DNA from: Stenotrophomonas sp. UBA2124
Lineage (GTDB): Bacteria; Pseudomonadota; Gammaproteobacteria; Xanthomonadales; Xanthomonadaceae
NCBI GenBank assembly: GCA_002329155.1
Contig: DCXY01000022.1
Coordinates: 31,237 to 95,236 of the forward strand
DNA: 64,000 nt
Reading direction: 5' to 3'
Both the position numbers and the translations under genes were made by a program. The notes beneath the pieces are model-generated. The model was not told the origin of the DNA, made no database searches, and saw nothing but the letters and a program-made list of their open reading frames with translations. Below, in pieces: positions 54,793-61,572 of the stretch (positions within the stretch are counted from its first letter, which is position 1; each line of letters begins with the position of its first letter).

Positions 54793-56507
54793 TGCGTGTG
54801 CATCCGTGCGTGGTGGCATCGTTGGCATTGCTGGTGGCTCCCGCGTGGGCCGGCGAGCGGCCTGATTACATCGGCACCACCGAGCCGTTCGCCAGCGAGG
54901 CGGTGTACTTCGTGGTGACCGACCGCTTCGTCAACGGCGATGTCAGCAACGACCATCGCGTGCAGGGTGGCAAGCAACGCACCTGGGATATTCCCGTGCC
55001 GTGCCCGGACAGGATCGACGGCAACATCGGCTACCTTGGCGGTGATTTCCGTGGTGTGCTGGACAACGCTGCGTATATCCGCAATCTCGGTTTCGGCGCG
55101 GTGTGGATCACACCCATCATCGACAACCCGGATCAGGCGTTCACCGGCAGCAAGCCGATCAGCTGCACCAGTACGCTGACCGATCGGGGCAAGACGGGTT
55201 ACCACGGTTACTGGGGCATCAACTTCTACAAGCTCGACGAGCACCTGCCGAGCAGGGATCTGGATTTCGCGGGCCTCACTTCGGGCCTGCACGACGCTGG
55301 GCTGAAAGTGGTGCTCGACATCGTCGGCAATCACGGCTCGCCCGCGTGGAGCATGCCGGTGCGGCAGCCGCAGTTCGGGCAGCTGTTCGACAAGGACGGC
55401 ACGCTCGTTGCCGATCACCAGAACCTGCCGCCGGACAAGCTGGACCCGCAGCACAATCCGCTGCATGCGTTCTACAACAACATCGGCCCAGTGGATGGCA
55501 GCAAGGGCTCCATCTTCGACGGCAACCTCGCCGAGCTGGGGGATTTTGACGCGCACAACCCAGCCGTGATGGACTACCTGGCCGGTGCCTATCTGCAATG
55601 GACGGCGCAAGGCGTGGACGCGCTGCGCATCGACACCATTGGCTGGCTGCCACACCCGTGGTGGCATGCGTTCGTCAAACGCATCCGCGCCGAACACCCC
55701 GGCATGTTCATGTTCGGCGAAGCCTTCGACTACGACGCGGCGAAGATCGCCGAGCACACCTGGCCAGCCAATGCCAATGTGAGCGTGCTGGATTTTCCGC
55801 TGCGTGGCGCGCTGTCTTCGGTCTTCGGCAAGGAGCAGAAGGGCTTCGAGACGCTGTCTGAACCGCTGCATCTGCTCAACGGCCCGTATGCGAATCCGTA
55901 TGAGCTGATGAGCTTCTACGACAATCACGACATGGCGCGGCTGGATGCCAGCGACGCCGGTTTCATCGACGCACACAACTGGCTGTTCACCGCGCGCGGC
56001 ATCCCGGTGATCTATTACGGCTCGGAAACCGGCTTCATGCGGGGCCGTGCCGAGCACGCGGGGAACCGTGCCTACTTCGGTCAGGCCCGTGTGGATGAAG
56101 CGCCGAAGAGTGTGATCTACGCGCCGCTGCAGCGCATCGCCACGCTGCGACAGGTGACGCCGGCGCTGCAGCGCGGCCTGCAGGTCAACGAGCGCCTGCA
56201 GGGCGACCAGGCGGTGTTCTATCGCGTGCTGCAGCACGGCGATACCGCACAGACCGCATTGGTGCTGCTGAACAAGGGCGACGCCGCGCAGTCGTTCGAG
56301 ATAAGCCGTTTCCTGCAGCCGGGACAATGGCGGGACGCGCTGGACGGCAGCACGATGAAGGTGAAGCGTTCACTCAGGACGGATGTGCCTGCGCACGGCG
56401 TCAAGGTCTTCGTGCTGGACGGGCAGGTGAAGCAGCCTGCGCTGCAGCAGCAGCTGGAGGCGGCCATGGCGGATCAGCGCGAGCGGTCGCAGCGTTTGGC
56501 ACAGTAG
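54792..56507 (+). CDS. Exported GH13 alpha-amylase / cyclomaltodextrinase-like enzyme
   Basis: A 571-aa enzyme with a signal peptide (about 1-20). Conserved regions: DIVGNHGSP, nucleophile in ALRIDTIGWL, acid/base Glu in FMFGEAFDYD, and the third acid in FYDNHDMAR. The early YFVVTDRFVNGDVSNDHR resembles cyclodextrin-glucanotransferase-type amylases. It has no extra C-terminal starch-binding domain. Translational coupling to the transporter points to a joint role in breaking and importing starch fragments. Confidence 0.9.
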   Translation: MRVHPCVVASLALLVAPAWAGERPDYIGTTEPFASEAVYFVVTDRFVNGDVSNDHRVQGGKQRTWDIPVPCPDRIDGNIGYLGGDFRGVLDNAAYIRNLGFGAVWITPIIDNPDQAFTGSKPISCTSTLTDRGKTGYHGYWGINFYKLDEHLPSRDLDFAGLTSGLHDAGLKVVLDIVGNHGSPAWSMPVRQPQFGQLFDKDGTLVADHQNLPPDKLDPQHNPLHAFYNNIGPVDGSKGSIFDGNLAELGDFDAHNPAVMDYLAGAYLQWTAQGVDALRIDTIGWLPHPWWHAFVKRIRAEHPGMFMFGEAFDYDAAKIAEHTWPANANVSVLDFPLRGALSSVFGKEQKGFETLSEPLHLLNGPYANPYELMSFYDNHDMARLDASDAGFIDAHNWLFTARGIPVIYYGSETGFMRGRAEHAGNRAYFGQARVDEAPKSVIYAPLQRIATLRQVTPALQRGLQVNERLQGDQAVFYRVLQHGDTAQTALVLLNKGDAAQSFEISRFLQPGQWRDALDGSTMKVKRSLRTDVPAHGVKVFVLDGQVKQPALQQQLEAAMADQRERSQRLAQ

Positions 56508-56624
56508 TTTGGCTGTGCCTCCTCCCTTTCGTGCAGCGTAGGGCGAGGGGACCAGCAGCTTGCAGGCAGGCGGCCAATTCCGCCTGCCGTTACAATGACA
56601 GCCTCCGAAGCATCACGCAGTGCC

Positions 56625-57005
56625 ATGACTGAACTTCCCCCGCAGACGCCCATCGAAACGTTGTTGCAGACAGCGATGGACGGCAAGCTGCCGATCAAGG
56701 CCTTCATGCAGGCATTCGTGGCCTCCGATGTGGTGCTGCTGACCGGCAGCCTGGTCACGCCCGACGGCAGCGGCTTCGATCCACTGCTGTTCGACAAGCA
56801 GGGCGTGCTGCACGTAGCGGTGTTCACCGACATGGCGCGCATTGGCGTCAACAACCAGCAGGCACCGCATACCCTGCGCTGGCTGATGCTGGATGTGCTG
56901 CGCCGTGTGCCGGGCGGTTATGGCGTGGTGGTGAATCCAGGCACTTCGCTGGGCTTCGAGATATCCCCGAGCGGCGTGCAGGAAGTTCTCAAGGACTTCA
57001 GCTGA
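56625..57005 (+). CDS. SseB-family protein (enhanced serine sensitivity domain)
   Basis: A 126-aa protein with a SseB-type N-domain (ETLLQTAMDGKLPIKAFMQAFVASDVVLLTGSLV) and a C-terminal GYGVVVNPGTSLGFEISPSGVQ block typical of the family. Function is unknown. The ATG at 56625 or one ten codons earlier (56595) are both possible. Confidence 0.78.
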   Translation: MTELPPQTPIETLLQTAMDGKLPIKAFMQAFVASDVVLLTGSLVTPDGSGFDPLLFDKQGVLHVAVFTDMARIGVNNQQAPHTLRWLMLDVLRRVPGGYGVVVNPGTSLGFEISPSGVQEVLKDFS

Positions 57006-57015
57006 GCGCGTATCC

Positions 57016-57390
57016 GTAACCCGGGTAAGCAGAGCGCACCCGGGGCCGTTCGCGCCAATGTGCGGAGTGGGCTTAGCCCCCAGCGCAACGCGAAACTCGC
57101 CCTCATCCCAACCCTTCTCCCGCAGGCGGGAGAAGGGCTAAACCAATGCGTAGCCCGGGTAAGCGGAGCGCACCCCGGGGTAGGTCGCGCCAATGTGCGG
57201 AGTGGTCTTCGCCCTCCCAGTATCACGCGAAACTCGCCCTCATCCCAACCCTTCTCCCGCAGGCGGGAGAAGGGCTAAAGCAATGCGTAGCCCGGGTAAG
57301 CGAAGCACACCCGGGGCTCTTCGCGGAAATGTGCAGACCTGACTTTGCCCTCATCCCAACCCTTCTCCCGCTTACGGGAGAAGGGCCAAG
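57016..57390. repeat. Tandem REP array of ~134-137 bp units with CTTCTCCCGC palindromes
   Basis: Units start at 57016, 57150 and 57287. Each carries a REP forward half, a spacer containing AATGTGCGGAGTGG or a variant, and a palindrome (CAACCCTTCTCCCGC ... GCGGGAGAAGGG). The gap 57006-57395 has no gene. Confidence 0.9.
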
Positions 57391-57395
57391 AAAGC

Positions 57396-58430
57396 TCATC
57401 CGCGGCGCGACGACTCCCGCACCACCAGTTTCACCGGAATGTTGAGCCCTTCCACAGGTTCGCGTGCGATCAGCGCCAGCAGCTTCTCCACCAGCAGCTG
57501 ACCCGCCTGCTTGGTGTCCTGCTGCACGGTGGTCAACGACGGCGAAACCGATGCGGCCAGCGGAATATCGTCGAAGCCGGTGACGGTCACGTCCTGCGGC
57601 ACCCGCAATCCGCGCTCCCGCAACGCACGCAGCGCGCCGATGGCGATCAGGTCGCTGGCCGCACACACCGCATCGAAGGGCTCGCCGCGATCCAGCAGCA
57701 CCACGCAGGCAGCGTGCCCCGATTTCTCGGTGGTGATGGCATCGTGCTGCAGGTATGCGTCCGCCGTCAGGCCGCGCATGCGCAGCGCCTCACAGTGGCC
57801 GCGGTAGCGTTCGGCAAATTCCGGGTAGTGGCTGGATGCATGGCCCAGGAAGGCGATGCGCCTGCAGCCTTGGTCAAGCAGGTGGGTAGTGATGTCCAGC
57901 CCGCCCTGGAAATTGTCGCTGCCCACCGACACACCCGGCTGGCCCGGCAGCGCCGCACCCCAGCGCACGAAATGGGTGCCTTGCTCCACCAGCCGCTGCA
58001 GGCGCTCCTCCGACTCGTGGTAGTCGCCGTAACCCAGCAGAATGATGCCGTCGGCCTTGTTGCTGTCCTCGAAATCGGCATGCCAGTCGCTGGACAGCTG
58101 CTGGAACGACACCAGCAGGTCACGCCCATGCAGCGCACACGCACGGGTAATCGAGCCCAGCATCGAATGGAAGAACGGGTTGATCAGCGAATCATCCGGG
58201 GTGGGGTCCTCGAAGAACAGCAGCGCCAGCGTGCCGGACTGCTGGCAGCGCAGGCTGGAGGCGTTCTTGTCCACCTTGTAGTTCAGCTGGCGGGCGATCT
58301 CCATGATCCGCTTGCGGGTTTCGGCGTTGACCATGGGGCTGCCACGCAGGGCACGCGACACCGTGGGCTGCGAGACGCCCGCCATGTGTGCAATGTCCAG
58401 GGACGTGGCTTTGCCTTTGATGACCATCAT
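57396..58430 (-). CDS. LacI-family transcriptional regulator (MalR-like)
   Basis: A 344-aa repressor with an N-terminal DNA-binding domain (ATSLDIAHMAGVSQPTVSRALRG) and a hinge and PBP-like sugar-binding domain (DGIILLGYGDYHESEERL, CAASDLIAIGALRALRERG, VTGFDDIPLA). It is the natural candidate to bind the TGAATACGTATGCA sites, which sit at the three other maltodextrin promoters. No such site lies next to its own gene. The start may be 58430 or 58427. Confidence 0.88.
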   Translation of the reverse strand: MMVIKGKATSLDIAHMAGVSQPTVSRALRGSPMVNAETRKRIMEIARQLNYKVDKNASSLRCQQSGTLALLFFEDPTPDDSLINPFFHSMLGSITRACALHGRDLLVSFQQLSSDWHADFEDSNKADGIILLGYGDYHESEERLQRLVEQGTHFVRWGAALPGQPGVSVGSDNFQGGLDITTHLLDQGCRRIAFLGHASSHYPEFAERYRGHCEALRMRGLTADAYLQHDAITTEKSGHAACVVLLDRGEPFDAVCAASDLIAIGALRALRERGLRVPQDVTVTGFDDIPLAASVSPSLTTVQQDTKQAGQLLVEKLLALIAREPVEGLNIPVKLVVRESSRRG

Positions 58431-58596
58431 GAATGGCAACGACGGGGATGCGGGCATCATGCCATGGGCCGCACGGGAAGGGCGCGCCAACCCCGCGTGG
58501 CCACCTGCAGGGGTGTGCCTGCGGTGCCCATGGGCTGGCTAAGTCCTTGTCCCACAAGGGTTGGGGCGATGGGCCGATATCTGCGGGCGGTGGCTA

Positions 58597-58602
58597 TATA
58601 AT
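58597..58602 (+). promoter_or_regulatory. -10 element of the ssb promoter
   Basis: A perfect TATAAT 56 bp ahead of ssb; the -35 is not clear. Confidence 0.45.
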
Positions 58603-58658
58603 CCTAATGCTATTGCCCGCGACCGGCGGGTGGACCCCAACGGAAGAGTAGGAACCCT

Positions 58659-59195
58659 ATGGCCCGCGGCATCAATAAAGTCATCCTGGTCGGCAACCTC
58701 GGTAACGACCCGGACACCAAGTACACGCAGAGCGGCATGGCCGTGACCCGCATCAGCCTGGCCACCACCTCGGTGCGCAAGGACCGTGACGGCAACAACC
58801 AGGAACGCACCGAATGGCACCGCGTGGTGTTCTTCGGCAAGCTCGGCGAGATCGCCGGTGAGTACCTGCGCAAGGGTTCGCAGGTGTATGTGGAAGGCGA
58901 GCTGCGCTACGACAAGTACACCGGCCAGGACGGCGTGGAGAAGTACAGCACCGACATCGTCGCCAACGAGATGCAGATGCTCGGTGGCCGCGGTGAAGGC
59001 GGTGGTGGCTACGGCGGCGATCGCCCGCAGCGCCAGTCGGCCCCGCGTCAGCAGCAGGGTGGCGGCGGTCAGGGTGGCTATGGCAACCAGGACCAGGGCG
59101 GCGGCTACAACCAGCGCCCGCAGCAGCAGCGCCAGGCGCCGCAGCAGTCGGCCCCGCCGATGGATGATTTCGCTGACGACGATATTCCATTCTGA
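58659..59195 (+). CDS. ssb: Single-stranded DNA-binding protein
   Basis: A 178-aa SSB. The OB-fold occupies about 1-110 (MARGINKVILVGNLGNDPDTKY, TEWHRVVFFGKLGEIAGEYL, QVYVEGELRYDKYTGQDGVEKY); then a Gly/Gln-rich linker, and the acidic tip DDFADDDIPF that recruits partner proteins. It has a TATAAT upstream and a strong terminator downstream. Confidence 0.97.
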   Translation: MARGINKVILVGNLGNDPDTKYTQSGMAVTRISLATTSVRKDRDGNNQERTEWHRVVFFGKLGEIAGEYLRKGSQVYVEGELRYDKYTGQDGVEKYSTDIVANEMQMLGGRGEGGGGYGGDRPQRQSAPRQQQGGGGQGGYGNQDQGGGYNQRPQQQRQAPQQSAPPMDDFADDDIPF

Positions 59196-59227
59196 GAAAC
59201 GCAGTCCACAGATCGTTGAATCAGACT

Positions 59228-59256
59228 AAAAAGGCCCCGTTTACGGGGCCTTTTTT
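59228..59256 (+). terminator. Rho-independent terminator of ssb
   Basis: AAGGCCCCGT and ACGGGGCCTT form a 10-bp stem with a two-base loop, extended by A/T pairing, then T6. Confidence 0.93.
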
Positions 59257-59763
59257 CGTGCATTCGACCGAGATGGTTGCACAGAAATAATTATTGGCTG
59301 CGCATTGCGTTGGAGCAGCGGCAAGCAGTTGCAGCGCCTTTCATTCAGGCCATGCGGGTGGGACAACACGGCCAACTTGTCCATTCATAAATCGGCTACC
59401 CGTCAAGCACTTGCCCGGGAACGGGGCAGTGAGCGGTGGCAATTCAGGTGGCGCCGGCAGCAGCTGGGCGATCAGAACAGAAGGGCCGCGCCTGCGTACG
59501 TGGCCCTTCTGTTTTCACCAGTAGAACGATGTCCGGCAAATGCGGTGGCATCGTTGCAAATGGCAAGAAGAACTGTGAAGGCATCCACAAATGCATCTGT
59601 TACGATCCGCGCGCTGTCTTACAGGGGCCGTGGTGCTGGGGGTGTATGAACACCCGCCAGGCTGCGGGTGAAACTGATCACAGGATGGTTGCGGGCTCTA
59701 CGCACGGCTTGTCCGTCCTGTGTTCGTGTGGCTGCCATGGGCTGCCGGTCAGGGATGTTGGGG
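59257..59763. other. Intergenic region before the TPS genes, possible sRNA and small ORF
   Basis: No sizeable gene is certain in these ~500 bases. They hold a second terminator-like hairpin (59478-59515), which has no transcript to end other than one starting inside this region, and a Cys-rich small ORF. Confidence 0.5.
59478..59515 (+). terminator. Hairpin with T tract, possible sRNA terminator
   Basis: CAGAAGGGCC (59478-59487) pairs exactly with GGCCCTTCTG (59502-59511), followed by TTTT. ssb already ends at 59256, so this may end an independent short RNA starting between the two. Confidence 0.6.
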
Positions 59764-59786
59764 ATGAAAGCAAGACACGGATGTAG
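59529..59786 (+). CDS. Candidate Cys-rich small protein
   Basis: An 85-aa frame with nine cysteines, many in C-x-C or C-x-x-C spacing (HKCICYDP, WCWGCMN, LCSCGCHG). No clear Shine-Dalgarno. Its end overlaps the TpsB start. Nothing like it is known to me; chance in GC-rich DNA remains plausible. Confidence 0.25.
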   Translation: MSGKCGGIVANGKKNCEGIHKCICYDPRAVLQGPWCWGCMNTRQAAGETDHRMVAGSTHGLSVLCSCGCHGLPVRDVGDESKTRM

Positions 59787-61473
59787 GTTGCCGCTTGCAC
59801 TGGGGTGTGCGGTGGCGTTGCTGCCTGGTCTGCTGCAGGCGCAGGATGCAGCACTCAATGCACAGGAACTGCTGAGGCAGCAGGAGCGCGAAAGGGCATT
59901 GCGCGAGCAGCAGGAGTCGGCGCCGGATGTGCGCCTGCAGGAGGCTCCAGCGGCTTCTGCAGATCGGATACCTGTTGATGAATCACCCTGTTTTCCCATC
60001 CATCGCATCGTGATGGAGGGCGAGGACGCCGCGCATTTCCGCTGGGCGCTGAAGGCTGCCGATGGTGAAGGGGACGCGGCCACCGGGCGTTGCCTTGGTA
60101 CAGCGGGTGTGGACGTTGTGATGAAGCGTATCCAGAACGCGATTGTCGCGCGTGGCTACGTCACCACGCGTGTACTTGCCGCACCCCAGGACCTGAAAGC
60201 CGGTGTGTTGACCCTTACGGTTGTTCCGGGGCGGATTCACGCCATACGCTTTGCCGAGGATGCTGCCGGCAGGCCTGCCTTGTGGAATGCAATGCCGGCC
60301 CGGCCGGGCGATCTGCTGAACCTGCGCGACATCGAGCAGGCGTTGGAGAACTTCCAGCGTGTACCCACCGCAACCGTGGATATCCAGATTGCGCCACCTG
60401 TAGAGGGTGCAGCGGCCAAGCCGGGCGAAAGCGATCTGTTGATCAGCTGGAAGCAACGCTCCCGCTACCGGGTGAACCTGACCCTTGATGATTCCGGCAG
60501 CCAGGCAACCGGCAAGCTGCAGGCCGGCGCCACCGTGTCCCTGGACAACCTTGCCCGTTTGAACGACCTGTTCTACTTCAATGCGGGAAAGTCGGTCTTC
60601 AATGGCAGCGGGCGCGACAGTGACAGTTGGTCAGCCCACTACAGCATGCCCTTCGGCCAGTGGCTGGTGGGTATGAACGCCAGCGACTACGACTACAGCC
60701 AGACCGTAGCCGGTGCTTACGAAACCTATACCTACAGTGGCTCAAGCAAAAATGCGGAGCTGCGGCTGACGCGCATGGTGTTCCGCAACGCAACCTCCAA
60801 GACCAGCGCCTATGGCCGGGGGTGGTACCGCTATTCGGACAACTTCATCAACGATACCGAGGTGGAGGTCCAGCGGCGGCGCATGTCGGGCTGGGAGCTG
60901 GGTGTTTCGCACAAGCACTTCATCGGCCGCAGCACGCTGGATGCGAATCTGGCCTACCGCCGTGGCACGGGCGCGTTCCACGCGCTGGCTGCGCCGGAAG
61001 AAGCGTTTGGCGAAGGCACCTCGCGCTCGCGGATCATCACCGCCGATGCACAGCTGGTGGTGCCGTTTAAGCTGGGCGGCCAGACGCTGCGCTACAGCAG
61101 CAACTGGCGAGCACAGTGGAACCGCTCGCTGCTGGTGCCACAGGATCGCTTCTCGATCGGCAGCCGCTACACGGTGCGTGGTTTTGACGGTGAAGTATCA
61201 CTGACCGGTGAACGCGGCTGGGTACTGCGCAATGAGCTGGGTCTGGCACTGGGTGGCGGCCAGGAAGCCTATCTGGGTGCGGACTACGGGCATGTGGGTG
61301 GTCCTTCCGCAGCGCAGCTCATGGGTGATCACCTGGCCGGCATGGCACTGGGTCTGCGTGGTGGTGTGGCGCATGCACAGTGGGATGTCTTCGTCGGCAG
61401 CCCGTTGAACAAGCCGCGTGGTTTTCCGACGGCTTACACCACGTTTGGTTTCAATCTCAGCGCCTCGTTCTGA
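59764..61473 (+). CDS. TpsB outer-membrane transporter (ShlB/FhaC/HecB family)
   Basis: A 569-aa two-partner-secretion transporter. Signal peptide about 1-26, an N-terminal helix with LLRQQERERALREQQ, POTRA domains (VVMKRIQNAIVARGYVTTRV, LTLTVVPGRIHAIRFAED), and a 16-strand barrel including the FhaC-type SIGSRYTVRGFDGE motif and a final FNLSASF. It would export the TpsA protein encoded next to it. The ATG at 59764 or an in-frame one 9 bases before are both possible. Confidence 0.92.
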   Translation: MKARHGCRLPLALGCAVALLPGLLQAQDAALNAQELLRQQERERALREQQESAPDVRLQEAPAASADRIPVDESPCFPIHRIVMEGEDAAHFRWALKAADGEGDAATGRCLGTAGVDVVMKRIQNAIVARGYVTTRVLAAPQDLKAGVLTLTVVPGRIHAIRFAEDAAGRPALWNAMPARPGDLLNLRDIEQALENFQRVPTATVDIQIAPPVEGAAAKPGESDLLISWKQRSRYRVNLTLDDSGSQATGKLQAGATVSLDNLARLNDLFYFNAGKSVFNGSGRDSDSWSAHYSMPFGQWLVGMNASDYDYSQTVAGAYETYTYSGSSKNAELRLTRMVFRNATSKTSAYGRGWYRYSDNFINDTEVEVQRRRMSGWELGVSHKHFIGRSTLDANLAYRRGTGAFHALAAPEEAFGEGTSRSRIITADAQLVVPFKLGGQTLRYSSNWRAQWNRSLLVPQDRFSIGSRYTVRGFDGEVSLTGERGWVLRNELGLALGGGQEAYLGADYGHVGGPSAAQLMGDHLAGMALGLRGGVAHAQWDVFVGSPLNKPRGFPTAYTTFGFNLSASF

Positions 61474-61572
61474 GCTCCCTGCTCAAAGCAGCTGCGAACT
61501 CCATTCATTCGATGGTGCCCGCCATGAACGGCGGTGCATCAGGACAACCCAGGTTGGAAAGGAAGCAATGCC

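Noticed and set aside
54366..56327. A 653-codon open frame on the minus strand
   Set aside because: Antisense of the transporter and amylase genes; spans both, which no real gene would do.
59257..59515. 4.5S, 6S or RNase P RNA in the region before tpsB
   Set aside because: None of the conserved cores of these RNAs is present; only a hairpin plus T tract is seen.
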